A stretch of 47,361 nt of DNA from Lachnospiraceae bacterium (lineage in GTDB: Bacteria; Bacillota; Clostridia; Lachnospirales; Lachnospiraceae), in assembly GCA_024682115.1 (NCBI GenBank), contig JAIKZO010000077.1, positions 1 to 47,361 of the forward strand, read 5' to 3'. Positions within the stretch are counted from its first letter, which is position 1. The number at the start of each line of letters is the position of its first letter. The translations under genes were made by a program, and so were the position numbers. Positions 36,731-45,036 of this stretch are shown here, piece by piece. The notes under the pieces were generated by a model. It had not been told where the DNA came from. It was given only the letters and a program-made list of their open reading frames with translations, and made no database searches.

Positions 36731-37837
36731 ATGTTTTCAAAGTACAGATTAAGACAATATGATTTCAAACTTGTGATATTTGTCATCACGCTGGCGATAA
36801 TCGGTATCATGGCGGTTTCTTCGGCTGATGAGACCCTTTACAGAAGGCAGATGTGGGGTGTGATAGCCGGAGTGGCGATCATGCTGATACTGTCTGTCTT
36901 TGATTACAATCTGCTGCTTAAATTCTACTGGTTTTATTATATTATCAACATAGCTTTGCTGCTTATGGTAATATTCCTCGGAGAAGAGACCAACGGTGCG
37001 CAGAGATGGATCGTAATCGCAGGTGTAAGATTCCAGCCTTCGGAGAGTGCGAAACTGTTGATAATACTGTTCTTTGCCATGTTCATAATGAAACATGAAG
37101 AAGAATTCAGTTCGTTCATTTATGTGCTCCTCAGCATTGTTCTTTTTGCGGTTCCCGCAGCCCTAGTCTATATGCAGCCCGACCTTTCGACGACCGTAAT
37201 AATCTGTATCATATTTGCCGTCATTGTTTTTGCCGGGAACCTGAGTTTCAGGGTCATAAGTGCGATAGTCGCGGTCGCTTTGCCCGTATTTTTGATCATC
37301 CTGTATCTGATCATGCAGCCGGATCAGACGATCGTTTCGGATTATCAGAAGGACAGGATCATGGCATTCTTTAACAAAGAAGATACGGCCAATGACGCGG
37401 GGTATCAGCAGACATATTCCGTAATGGCCATAGGATCCGGACAGTTGTCGGGAAAAGGTTTCAGAAATAATGAGATCTATTCGGTTAAAAATGCCGATTT
37501 CATAGCGGAACAGCAGACCGACTTCATTTTTGCCGTTATCGGTGAGGAATTCGGATTTATCGGAACGTGTTCGGTGATCATTCTGATATTCCTTATTTCC
37601 GTCGAATGCTTTATGATCTCCCATAAAGCCAGGAATACGGCCGGAAAGATCATAGCCGCCGGAGCCGGTGCCGCTTTGGGCTTCCAAAGCTTCATCAATA
37701 TAGGCGTTGTGACCTATATATTGCCTAATACGGGACTTCCGCTTCCTTTTGTCAGTTACGGCCTTACCTCCCTTATCGTATCTTTTGCCTCCATAGGATT
37801 TGTTTTAAATGTGGGGTTACAAAGTGAACCCAAATAA
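36731..37837 (+). CDS. rodA: RodA peptidoglycan glycosyltransferase (SEDS family)
   Basis: Polymerises lipid II during rod elongation together with PBP2. The 368-residue polytopic protein has about ten hydrophobic helices, the conserved GVRFQPSESAKL, a catalytic-type aspartate in YMQPDLSTT, and FVSYGLTSL near the C-terminus. It starts one base after the PBP2 stop. FtsW is an alternative by sequence family, but its place in the mre operon argues for RodA. Confidence 0.93.
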   Translation: MFSKYRLRQYDFKLVIFVITLAIIGIMAVSSADETLYRRQMWGVIAGVAIMLILSVFDYNLLLKFYWFYYIINIALLLMVIFLGEETNGAQRWIVIAGVRFQPSESAKLLIILFFAMFIMKHEEEFSSFIYVLLSIVLFAVPAALVYMQPDLSTTVIICIIFAVIVFAGNLSFRVISAIVAVALPVFLIILYLIMQPDQTIVSDYQKDRIMAFFNKEDTANDAGYQQTYSVMAIGSGQLSGKGFRNNEIYSVKNADFIAEQQTDFIFAVIGEEFGFIGTCSVIILIFLISVECFMISHKARNTAGKIIAAGAGAALGFQSFINIGVVTYILPNTGLPLPFVSYGLTSLIVSFASIGFVLNVGLQSEPK

Positions 37838-37839
37838 TG

Positions 37840-37845
37840 TATAAT
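37840..37845 (+). promoter_or_regulatory. Possible -10 box for mgsA
   Basis: A perfect TATAAT at 37840-37845, directly after the rodA stop and 32 bases before the mgsA start codon. No good -35 box is visible at 16-18 bases (TTACAA at 37817), so its strength is uncertain and mgsA may also be read from the mre promoter. Confidence 0.4.
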
Positions 37846-37876
37846 CATTTGTGGGGTAAATATGGAGGTATGGCAA

Positions 37877-38272
37877 ATGAATATCGCTTTGATCGCGCAT
37901 GATGCCAAGAAAAAGCTCATGCAGAATTTTTGTATTGCTTACAGGGGGATCTTAAGCAAGAACGAGCTATATGCGACCGGTACTACCGGGCGATTGATAG
38001 AAGAGGTTACGAATCTCAACGTTCATAAATTTCTTGCCGGACATCTGGGTGGAGAGCAGCAGATAGGTGCTCAGATAGAACATAATCAGATGGATCTGGT
38101 GATCTTTTTGCGTGATCCGCTTACAGTCAAGAATCATGAACCTGATGTAAATAATGTAGTCAGATTGTGCGATGTTCATAACATTCCGCTGGCGACGAAC
38201 CTTGCTTCTGCAGAGTTGCTCATAAAGTCTTTGGACAGAGGAGATTTAGAGTGGCGTGAAATGTATAAATAA
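37877..38272 (+). CDS. mgsA: Methylglyoxal synthase
   Basis: Converts dihydroxyacetone phosphate to methylglyoxal and phosphate, a bypass of lower glycolysis under phosphate limitation. From the ATG at 37877 it is 131 residues, beginning [12 protein letters not shown] as in related enzymes, with GGAGG eight bases upstream; the earlier in-frame ATG at 37862 lies inside that ribosome site. Phosphate-binding motifs [16 protein letters not shown] and [13 protein letters not shown] and the catalytic aspartate in VIFLRDPL are present. Its 3' end overlaps the next gene by 17 bases. Confidence 0.95.
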   Translation: MNIALIAHDAKKKLMQNFCIAYRGILSKNELYATGTTGRLIEEVTNLNVHKFLAGHLGGEQQIGAQIEHNQMDLVIFLRDPLTVKNHEPDVNNVVRLCDVHNIPLATNLASAELLIKSLDRGDLEWREMYK

Positions 38273-39236
38273 ATCGCTTGCTTTCTTTGCATTACTGATA
38301 AATATCTTATTACTGACGGGATGTTCTTCCGGTAAATATCCTATGCCTTATACTGCTGATTCCGATATCAGCAGTTTTCGTATGGTCCAATCCAAAAGTT
38401 CGATGAATACCGCTGTCCCTTTTACCGCAAAGCTCTGTGTCGGTGAGAATAATGTCAATACGGAAGCATTATCTCTATCGCCCGGTTCATATGCCGGACT
38501 CTTTGATATTTATGATAAAAGGATCCTTTACGGGAAAAATATCCATCAACAGCTGAATCCCGCATCTCTGACCAAGATAATGACGGCGATCGTGGCTTTA
38601 AAGAACGGAAATGCCGATATGATCCTTACTGCGACCACTAATGTCAATCTTAAGGAAGCCGATGCCCAGAAGATGGATCTTAAACCCGGAGATTCGATGA
38701 CGCTGAATCAGGCACTCAATATACTTCTTCTGTATTCGGCAAATGACGTGGCCGTGCTCATTGCGGAAGGAATAGCGGGGTCCGAGGATGCATTCGTAGA
38801 GATGATGAATAAGGAAGCGATCTCCATAGGTGCCACAAATACCCATTTTTCCAATGCTCACGGGCTTACTGCCGATGATCATTATACGACTGTATATGAT
38901 CTGTATCTTATCATGAACGATGCCATACAGTTCGAACTTTTCAATGAGATAATCCACACTTCGGAATATTCAACGGTTTATCATGATTCGGCGGGAATGG
39001 ATAAGGAGATCTCAATAAAGTCCACAAATCAGTATATTACGGGCAACAGGGATATGCCTGCAGGTATCACTGTAGTGGGAGGAAAGACCGGAACCACGAC
39101 CGCAGCCGGACATTGTCTCGTTTTACTCTCAAGGGACACCCGTTCCAATCCGTTCATAAGTATCGTCATGAAGTCCGATGACCGCGAACAATTATATGAA
39201 AACATGTCTGCTCTGTTGGGGTATATAGGCAATTAA
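38256..39236 (+). CDS. Lipoprotein-type D-alanyl-D-alanine carboxypeptidase
   Basis: Penicillin-binding serine peptidase that trims the terminal D-Ala from stem peptides (DacA/S11 family). Motifs: S104-LTK, S161-AN and K277-TG. It begins at GTG (no ATG in reach), with a hydrophobic signal and lipobox LTGC (C23), so it is probably a lipoprotein held by its N-terminus. The usual C-terminal beta-domain and amphipathic anchor of PBP5-type enzymes are missing: at 326 residues the protein ends soon after the catalytic domain. AGAGGAG stands 12 bases before the start. Confidence 0.9.
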   Translation: MKCINKSLAFFALLINILLLTGCSSGKYPMPYTADSDISSFRMVQSKSSMNTAVPFTAKLCVGENNVNTEALSLSPGSYAGLFDIYDKRILYGKNIHQQLNPASLTKIMTAIVALKNGNADMILTATTNVNLKEADAQKMDLKPGDSMTLNQALNILLLYSANDVAVLIAEGIAGSEDAFVEMMNKEAISIGATNTHFSNAHGLTADDHYTTVYDLYLIMNDAIQFELFNEIIHTSEYSTVYHDSAGMDKEISIKSTNQYITGNRDMPAGITVVGGKTGTTTAAGHCLVLLSRDTRSNPFISIVMKSDDREQLYENMSALLGYIGN

Positions 39237-39240
39237 CGAC

Positions 39241-39269
39241 TTGTTTTTTGGGGGTATATAACTTATAAT
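39241..39269 (+). promoter_or_regulatory. Promoter of the small P-loop gene
   Basis: TTGTTT at 39241-39246, 17-base spacer, TATAAT at 39264-39269. A second TATAAT lies at 39273-39278. The start codon follows at 39300 behind AGGAGG. Confidence 0.58.
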
Positions 39270-39299
39270 AAATATAATTACTTTTAGGAGGGTTACCAA

Positions 39300-39716
39300 A
39301 TGGTGCAATTGATTATTGGGGAAAAAGGTAAGGGTAAGACCAAGGTACTTTTGGACAAGGTGAACAAAGAGGTTTTGGAAGCTTCCGGAAATTTCGTTTA
39401 CCTTGATAAGAGTTCAAAGCATATGTATGAACTTAACAATAAAGTAAGATTGATCGATGCCTCCAATTATTTCATTGAGAATCCCGATCAGTTCATAGGA
39501 TTTATCAGCGGTATCATTTCTCAGGATCACGATCTTGAAAAGATGTATTTTGATAATTTCCTCAGCATATCAAACTGCGGAGATGATTTTGAAGATATTC
39601 TTTCCAAAATTGAAAAAATAAGCAACCTGTTCAAGGTTGATTTTGTTATATCGATCTCGAAAGTTGAAAGTGATTTTTCTGACGCATGGAAGAATTGCAT
39701 TATAGTATCTCTTTAA
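39300..39716 (+). CDS. Small P-loop protein of unknown function
   Basis: A 138-residue soluble protein starting MVQLIIGEKGKGKTKVL, a clear Walker A (G7 to T14). The rest (FVYLDKSS, VRLIDASNYF, YFDNFLSISNCGDDFEDIL, VDFVISIS) alternates strands and helices like a minimal P-loop NTPase, but no certain Walker B or arginine finger can be seen. The ribosome site AGGAGG is perfect and a good promoter and hairpin terminator flank it, so it forms its own transcript. Proteins like this may carry automatic PilT/twitching motility labels; I see no evidence for pilus function. Neighbours: DD-carboxypeptidase and, downstream, an HlyD-like protein and sepF. Confidence 0.8.
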   Translation: MVQLIIGEKGKGKTKVLLDKVNKEVLEASGNFVYLDKSSKHMYELNNKVRLIDASNYFIENPDQFIGFISGIISQDHDLEKMYFDNFLSISNCGDDFEDILSKIEKISNLFKVDFVISISKVESDFSDAWKNCIIVSL

Positions 39717-39736
39717 TTGAAAAACAGTGAATCTTC

Positions 39737-39768
39737 GGAAGCGATATCTTCGGATATCGCTTCCTTTC
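39737..39768 (+). terminator. Terminator hairpin after the P-loop gene
   Basis: GGAAGCGATATC (39737-39748) and GATATCGCTTCC (39753-39764) form a perfect 12-bp stem closed by the stable TTCG loop. Only a short T run (TTT) follows, so release may be incomplete and some transcripts may continue into the HlyD-like gene, for which I see no separate promoter. Confidence 0.65.
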
Positions 39769-39804
39769 GTGTCAGAACAACAAATGTAAAGAAAGGAGGC
39801 CGGA

Positions 39805-41190
39805 ATGGCGGATAAAAAAGTATACGACATGAAAAAGAGCCGCGGAATGAATTTCGGCCTTGTTATATTTCTTGTCATTCTCCTTTATATGATCATAGCC
39901 GTTGTGAATTATTTTTCGCAAAAGCATATCGAAAGCTATCAGGTTATGATGGGGTCGCTTTCCACCAATAATATATATAAAGGCGTTGCTCTGAGAAATG
40001 AACTTATCGTCAGATCGGATAAAGCGGGATATGTGAATTATTTTGCCAGGGAATCTCAAAGAGTCGGTGTCGGAAATCTTGTCTATTCGCTTGATGAGAG
40101 TAATAAACTCGCCTCATATTTTGCGAATAATGTTGACGGATCCGATCTTACCGCTAAGGACCTCAGCGAATTAAAGACAGATATCCTGAGTTTCGTCAAT
40201 CAGTTCGATCCGGGTCATTTTTCGACCGTTTATGACTTTAAATACAGCGTGGAAGGTACTGTTCTTAAGCTATCAAATGCGAATATACTTTCCGATATAG
40301 ACAAGATCAATTCCCAGGGCGCTTTGGACCTCGTTACGTTCAATTATGCTCCTTCTTCGGGATATGTGATATACTCCACCGACGGTTACGAAGATATCAC
40401 ATTAATGGATATGACCTCGGAACTGTATGATTATAAGAATTATCAGAAAAATCAGCTTATAAGCAATGAACTGGTGGGAGAAGGCGATCCTGTTTACAAG
40501 CTCTCCACATCGGAGGACTGGTCGATAGTGATTAAGACCGATCCCGAAAAAGCCAATGAACTGGTCGCGGAAGAATATGTAAAGGTCAAATTCCTTAAAA
40601 ACCAGGATACATCCTGGGGCAAGGTTTCCGTCTTCAATAATTCCGACGGAGACACATTTGTTGAGCTGTCCTTTACAAATTCGATGCTTTCCTTCTGTAC
40701 GGACCGGTTTATCGATATAGAGCTTATCCTTCAGGAGGATAACGGACTTAAGGTTCCAAATTCGGCTATCGTTAACAAGGAGTTCTTCATTGTTCCCAAA
40801 GATTATATTGAAAAAGGGAATTCAAACGGTTCTACAGGTGTTTTAAAACAGATATATCTTGAAGACGGTTCTCCGTCAACCGAATTTATTGAGACTAATA
40901 TATATAACGAAACGGAAGAAGAGTATTATCTTGATGATCTGACGCTCAGAATGGGCGATATCCTCGTCAAGACCGATTCCTCGAGCACTTATACACTCCA
41001 GAAGAAAGGATCTCTTATAGGCGTTTATAATATCAATAAAGGCTATGCGGATTTTAAACAGATAAACATACTGTACAGTAATGATGAATATTCGATCATA
41101 AAACCCAATACGGTTTACGGCTTATGTACGTATGATTATATCGTTTTGGATGCCTCCAGCGTTAATGATGACGAATTAATTTATGATTGA
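39805..41190 (+). CDS. HlyD-like membrane-anchored protein
   Basis: A 461-residue protein with an N-terminal cytoplasmic basic stretch, one transmembrane helix (about residues 17-36) and a large extracytoplasmic region. The stretch around residues 58-95 (LIVRSDKAGYVNYFARESQRVGVGNLVYSLDES) resembles the barrel-sandwich hybrid of HlyD/membrane-fusion adaptors, and later beta-rich parts fit the same plan. No ABC or RND transporter partner lies here; the next gene is sepF, so a part in envelope assembly or division is possible (inference). Strong ribosome site AAAGGAGG. Confidence 0.7.
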   Translation: MADKKVYDMKKSRGMNFGLVIFLVILLYMIIAVVNYFSQKHIESYQVMMGSLSTNNIYKGVALRNELIVRSDKAGYVNYFARESQRVGVGNLVYSLDESNKLASYFANNVDGSDLTAKDLSELKTDILSFVNQFDPGHFSTVYDFKYSVEGTVLKLSNANILSDIDKINSQGALDLVTFNYAPSSGYVIYSTDGYEDITLMDMTSELYDYKNYQKNQLISNELVGEGDPVYKLSTSEDWSIVIKTDPEKANELVAEEYVKVKFLKNQDTSWGKVSVFNNSDGDTFVELSFTNSMLSFCTDRFIDIELILQEDNGLKVPNSAIVNKEFFIVPKDYIEKGNSNGSTGVLKQIYLEDGSPSTEFIETNIYNETEEEYYLDDLTLRMGDILVKTDSSSTYTLQKKGSLIGVYNINKGYADFKQINILYSNDEYSIIKPNTVYGLCTYDYIVLDASSVNDDELIYD

Positions 41191-41215
41191 CATGACAGCA
41201 CTGAAACGATAAGAT
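41187..41215 (+). promoter_or_regulatory. Promoter of sepF
   Basis: TTGACA at 41187-41192 (overlapping the stop of the preceding gene), 17-base spacer, TAAGAT at 41210-41215. The start codon is at 41264, leaving a leader of about 42 bases. Confidence 0.6.
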
Positions 41216-41263
41216 TATTTTGTATGCAAAGTTAAATGCATTATGATAAGGGAGATTGTATAA

Positions 41264-41749
41264 ATGGGAGCGTTTGATAAGTTTCTCAATTACATGAAGA
41301 TCGATAATGACGACGATTATTACGATGATGATTACTATGATGAGGATAAGGATTCAAACAAGAAAAGTGAACCCGTGAAAGACGAAGCTTCATCGGAAGA
41401 GCGTCAGATCAAGAAACCCCAGAAATCCGCTGTTTCAGTCGGAAGGGGCGGTAAGAAAGGAGTTCCCGGTGCAGGTATGGAAGTAGTTAGAGTAGAGCCT
41501 TCTTCGGTAGAAGACGGAAGAAAGATCTCAGACCTTCTCCTTCAGAATAAGGTTGTTTTCCTTGATCTTGAAGGAATAGATATGAATCTCGCTCAGAGGA
41601 TCATAGATTTCACATCGGGTGCGACATATGCAATAGACGGCACTCTTCAGCAGATGTCAAAATACACTTTTGTTATAGCACCTCCTGTTGTTGCTGTTTC
41701 CGGTGATTTTCAGGATGCCTTGAGCACTAATTCTTCAGTAACTTTTTAA
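41264..41749 (+). CDS. sepF: Cell division protein SepF
   Basis: Membrane-binding partner of FtsZ that shapes and anchors the division ring in Firmicutes. The 161-residue protein has the N-terminal amphipathic helix MGAFDKFLNYMKI, an acidic, tyrosine-rich linker (DDDYYDDDYYDEDKD, residues 17-31) and the C-terminal SepF domain (about 75-155) with VVFLDLEGIDMNLAQRIIDFTSGATYAIDG. It has its own promoter and a strong terminator. The ylmG/yggS neighbours common elsewhere are absent. Confidence 0.95.
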   Translation: MGAFDKFLNYMKIDNDDDYYDDDYYDEDKDSNKKSEPVKDEASSEERQIKKPQKSAVSVGRGGKKGVPGAGMEVVRVEPSSVEDGRKISDLLLQNKVVFLDLEGIDMNLAQRIIDFTSGATYAIDGTLQQMSKYTFVIAPPVVAVSGDFQDALSTNSSVTF

Positions 41750-41774
41750 TGTGAAATAAAACATACGTAAATTC

Positions 41775-41800
41775 AAGTGTCGCCCTCAGGCGACACTTTT
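41775..41800 (+). terminator. Intrinsic terminator after sepF
   Basis: AAGTGTCGCC (41775-41784), loop CTCA, GGCGACACTT (41789-41798) and a short T run (TTTT, 41797-41800). A perfect 10-bp stem. It lies 25 bases after the sepF stop and 29 before the aroB start. Confidence 0.8.
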
Positions 41801-41828
41801 GATATACGACGGATATAAGGAACAGATC

Positions 41829-42908
41829 ATGGAAAAAATGACCGTAAATTACGAAAACAAACCTTGCTATGATGTCATAATCGATGATTCCCTGGCTTCT
41901 TTTCCCAAAGAGCTTATAAGGGAAGGCTCCAGGATATGCATTGTTACGGATGATAATGTAGCAAATGCCTGTCTGGATGAAGTAAAAAAGGAGATATTCC
42001 GGGATGCGCTGGTCTTTTGTATCAAGCCGGGTGAAGAAAGCAAGAATCTGGATACGGTAAAAGATATTTATGCTTTTCTTGTAAAAAATGATTTTTCCAG
42101 AACGGATATGCTCGTTGCTCTCGGCGGCGGCGTGGTAGGCGATATCACAGGCTTTGTTGCCGCAACATTTAAAAGAGGCATTTCGTTCATACAGATCCCT
42201 ACTTCGTTACTTGCAATGGTGGATTCAAGCGTAGGCGGTAAGACCGGTGTTGATTTTGACAGCTACAAGAACATGATCGGTGCTTTCTATATGCCGAAAC
42301 ATGTATATATCAACGTTTCTTTTTTGAAAAAGCTTCCCGACAGGGAGTTTTTCAACGGGTTTGCCGAAGCCATGAAATCCGCACTTATCAGGGACGGCAT
42401 CTATTATTCCTGGATGATAGATAAAATGTATGAGATATGTGAAAAGGATCCCGAGACCCTCATTCACCTTATCAACGGTTCCGTTTCAATAAAAAAGACC
42501 GTTGTAGAACAGGATCCGAAAGAAGAATCTTTACGCATGATACTGAATTTCGGTCATACCGTCGGTCATGCCATAGAGAAATATAAAGGATTTGAATTAA
42601 AACACGGCGAATGTGTTGCGTTGGGCTGTGTCTGCGCTGCATTTATCTCCTGGAAGAGAGATTATCTTACTATGGAAGAATACTATGAGATCCGGGATAT
42701 GTTTGTTCCTTTCAATCTTCCGATCAGCACTGAAATGCTCGATATTGATGAAGTTATGAATATCATGCAAAACGATAAGAAAGTCATAGACGGCAAGCTG
42801 CGTTTCATACTTCTGAAAAAGATAGGTAAAGCAGTCATAGAAAACGATGTTACGGAAGATGAGATAAGGGCTTCCCTTAACGAGATCAATTTTGACGAGG
42901 CATGGTGA
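41829..42908 (+). CDS. aroB: 3-Dehydroquinate synthase
   Basis: Second step of the shikimate pathway (DAHP to 3-dehydroquinate). From the ATG at 41829 (AAGGA eight bases before) it is 359 residues; a TTG at 41799 lies within the terminator and is rejected. Seen: ALGGGVVGDITGF and MVDSSVGGKTGVD of the NAD site, the zinc histidines in FGHTVGHAIE and HGECVALG, and DKKVIDGKLRFILL. No promoter is visible between the sepF terminator and this start. Other shikimate genes are not nearby. Confidence 0.95.
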   Translation: MEKMTVNYENKPCYDVIIDDSLASFPKELIREGSRICIVTDDNVANACLDEVKKEIFRDALVFCIKPGEESKNLDTVKDIYAFLVKNDFSRTDMLVALGGGVVGDITGFVAATFKRGISFIQIPTSLLAMVDSSVGGKTGVDFDSYKNMIGAFYMPKHVYINVSFLKKLPDREFFNGFAEAMKSALIRDGIYYSWMIDKMYEICEKDPETLIHLINGSVSIKKTVVEQDPKEESLRMILNFGHTVGHAIEKYKGFELKHGECVALGCVCAAFISWKRDYLTMEEYYEIRDMFVPFNLPISTEMLDIDEVMNIMQNDKKVIDGKLRFILLKKIGKAVIENDVTEDEIRASLNEINFDEAW

Positions 42909-43429
42909 TGAAAAACAGGAAGACCATATTTATAACCGATATCATATTGCTGCTTATTCTTGTAGCGATAGACAGGTATACTAAGTATCTGGCGGTGCTC
43001 AAACTCAAGGATAAACCTGCCTATACGATCATAAGCGGAGTCCTGGAATTCAACTATCTGGAAAACAAGGGAGCCGCATTCGGAATGCTCCAGAACCAGA
43101 AGTACTTCTTTATATTTATCGCATTGATATTCCTGGCGGTGATGACATATGTCCTTGTTAAATGTCCGAATGAAAAAAAGTATATCAAGCTGCATATACT
43201 TCTTGTTTTTATCGCTTCGGGTGCGATAGGGAATCTTGTGGACAGATTTAAATTCGATTATGTTGTGGACTTTATATTCTTTTCTCTTATCAACTTTCCG
43301 ATCTTTAATGTTGCCGATATCTATGTTACGGTTTCTACTTTCGTATTGGTGTTTTTAATACTTTTTGTTTATAAAGATCATGATTTTTATTTCTTAAGCT
43401 TTAAGGAACAGAAATACAGAGAATTATAG
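42908..43429 (+). CDS. lspA: Lipoprotein signal peptidase (signal peptidase II)
   Basis: Aspartic protease that cuts signal peptides of prolipoproteins; a client could be the DD-carboxypeptidase at 38256. About 173 residues with four transmembrane helices. Catalytic aspartates are in GNLVDRFKFDYVVDF and FNVADIYVT, and NYLENKGAAFGM is the family motif. ATG at 42908 is preferred, as GAGG lies seven bases before it; ATG at 42902 is too close. It overlaps the aroB stop. The RluA-type synthase follows with no gap. Confidence 0.94.
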   Translation: MKNRKTIFITDIILLLILVAIDRYTKYLAVLKLKDKPAYTIISGVLEFNYLENKGAAFGMLQNQKYFFIFIALIFLAVMTYVLVKCPNEKKYIKLHILLVFIASGAIGNLVDRFKFDYVVDFIFFSLINFPIFNVADIYVTVSTFVLVFLILFVYKDHDFYFLSFKEQKYREL

Positions 43430-44341
43430 ATGCAGAAACTTTATTTTACAGTCAGCGAAGATTATGAAAATGAAAGGATCGACAAATACCTTTCCCTGTT
43501 TGTCGATTCTTTTTCGCGTTCTTACCTTCAAAAACTCATCGGATCGGAAGATATCTCCGTAAACGGAAAGAGCATAAAAGCCAGTTATAAGCTTAAATGC
43601 GAAGATCACATCGAAGTTAATGTCCCTGAGAGCGTGATACCCGATATCGTACCTGAGGACATACCGCTTGATATCCTTTATGAGGACGATGATGTTATCG
43701 TCGTTAACAAACCGAAGGGAATGGTCGTTCATCCTTCGGCCGGAAATTATGAGCATACTTTGGTAAATGCCCTGATGTATCATTGCAAAGACGGACTTTC
43801 CGGGATAAACGGCATCATGCGACCCGGTATCGTACACAGGATCGATAAGGACACCACGGGATCCGTGATAGCCTGTAAGAATGACAGGGCGCATGCGATG
43901 ATTGCTGAAGCGCTTAAGGAACACAGTATCAAAAGAAGATACCATGCGATAGTGCACGGTGTACTCGATGATGATGAGGGTACCGTAAGGTCACTGATAG
44001 GAAGAGACACAAACGACAGGACTAAAATGGCTGTCGTAACAAACGGCGGTAAAGAAGCGGTAACGCACTATAAAGTGCTGAAAAGATTCAGCAAATTTAC
44101 ATATATAGAATGCGAACTTGAAACCGGCAGGACTCATCAGATAAGGGTTCATATGGCATATCTCCATCATCCCATTCTCGGAGATGAAAAGTATTCAAAT
44201 ATCAGGAGTCCTTATAAACTTAACGGACAATGCCTGCATGCAAAAACGCTTGGGTTTATGAGACCTTCAGATGGGGAGTATATAGAGACTGATGCCCCAT
44301 TGCCGGAATATTTTCTGCATCTTCTTGATATTTTGGAGTGA
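43430..44341 (+). CDS. RluA-family ribosomal RNA pseudouridine synthase
   Basis: Isomerises uridines in 23S rRNA (RluD-like) or another RNA. The 303-residue protein has an N-terminal S4 domain (about residues 12-65, with DKYLSLFVDSFSRSYLQKLI) and the catalytic domain with HRIDKDTTG (D139), followed by RYHAIVHG and ETGRTHQIRVHM. The pairing lspA-rluD is common in Firmicutes. The exact target uridines cannot be told from sequence. The start directly follows the lspA stop; the ribosome site is weak (AGAG). Confidence 0.92.
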   Translation: MQKLYFTVSEDYENERIDKYLSLFVDSFSRSYLQKLIGSEDISVNGKSIKASYKLKCEDHIEVNVPESVIPDIVPEDIPLDILYEDDDVIVVNKPKGMVVHPSAGNYEHTLVNALMYHCKDGLSGINGIMRPGIVHRIDKDTTGSVIACKNDRAHAMIAEALKEHSIKRRYHAIVHGVLDDDEGTVRSLIGRDTNDRTKMAVVTNGGKEAVTHYKVLKRFSKFTYIECELETGRTHQIRVHMAYLHHPILGDEKYSNIRSPYKLNGQCLHAKTLGFMRPSDGEYIETDAPLPEYFLHLLDILE

Positions 44342-44345
44342 ATAC

Positions 44346-44374
44346 TTTAAGTAGAATAAGATTTTTGATATAAT
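44346..44374 (+). promoter_or_regulatory. Promoter of the cytidylate-kinase-like gene
   Basis: Extended -10 TGATATAAT with TATAAT at 44369-44374; weak -35 TTTAAG at 44346-44351, 17-base spacer. The start codon is at 44407 after AAAGGCGG. Confidence 0.55.
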
Positions 44375-44406
44375 GATCATATAAAAACCTGAAAGGCGGC
44401 GCATAT

Positions 44407-45036
44407 ATGAATACCATTATTACCATATCAAGGCAATACGGTTCCGCAGGTCATGAAATAGGCCAAAAACTTGCAGACAGTCTGGGAATCAAGTGTTATG
44501 ACAAAGAGCTTTTGTCCCGCGCAGCCAAAGAATCCGGATTCTGTGAAGAGATAATACAGAATCAGGATGAAAGACCTACCACATCATTTCTTTATAATCT
44601 TGTAATGGATACCTACTCATTCGGGTATAATACGGCACATTTCGTAGATATGCCGATATCACAGAAGATCTTCCTTGCTCAATTTGATACGATAAAGAAG
44701 ATAGCTGACGAAGGCCCCTGCGTTATCGTAGGAAGATGTGCCGATTACGCACTTTCGGACAGGAAAAACTGCTTAAAGATCTTCATATATGCCGATGAAG
44801 ACTTTAAGATAAAGCATGTGATGTCAAAGCACGATGTTACCGAGAAAGAAGCAAGGGAAATGTGCATTAAAGCAGATAAATCCCGTCAGAGTTACTATAA
44901 TTATTATTCTTCAAAAAAATGGGGTCGTGCAGACAGTTATGATCTTTGCATAAACAGCGCCATTTTGGGCGAAGACGGTACGGTAGACCTGATCAAGCAG
45001 TTCATAGAGGTATTCGAAAAAAAGAATAATGCCTAA
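44407..45036 (+). CDS. Cytidylate kinase-like family protein
   Basis: A 209-residue protein of the cytidylate_kin_2 type. The N-terminus ISRQYGSAGHEIGQKLADSLG resembles the nucleotide-binding start of cytidylate kinases, but the classical GxxGxGK[ST] loop is altered (no GK-S/T), as usual in this subfamily. Further: YDKELLSRAAKESGF, GPCVIVGRCADYAL, and a lid-like arginine segment KADKSRQSYYNYY. Substrate unproven; true CMP kinase is normally a separate gene (cmk). Overlaps the next small gene by 8 bases. Confidence 0.85.
   Translation: MNTIITISRQYGSAGHEIGQKLADSLGIKCYDKELLSRAAKESGFCEEIIQNQDERPTTSFLYNLVMDTYSFGYNTAHFVDMPISQKIFLAQFDTIKKIADEGPCVIVGRCADYALSDRKNCLKIFIYADEDFKIKHVMSKHDVTEKEAREMCIKADKSRQSYYNYYSSKKWGRADSYDLCINSAILGEDGTVDLIKQFIEVFEKKNNA

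Noticed and set aside
41799-41828. Longer aroB frame from a TTG at 41799
   Set aside because: It begins in the T run of the sepF terminator and has no ribosome site; ATG 41829 has AAGGA.
44407-44500. Missing GK-S/T in the cytidylate-kinase-like protein as a sign of a dead enzyme
   Set aside because: The subfamily as I know it generally shows this altered loop, so it does not single out this copy.
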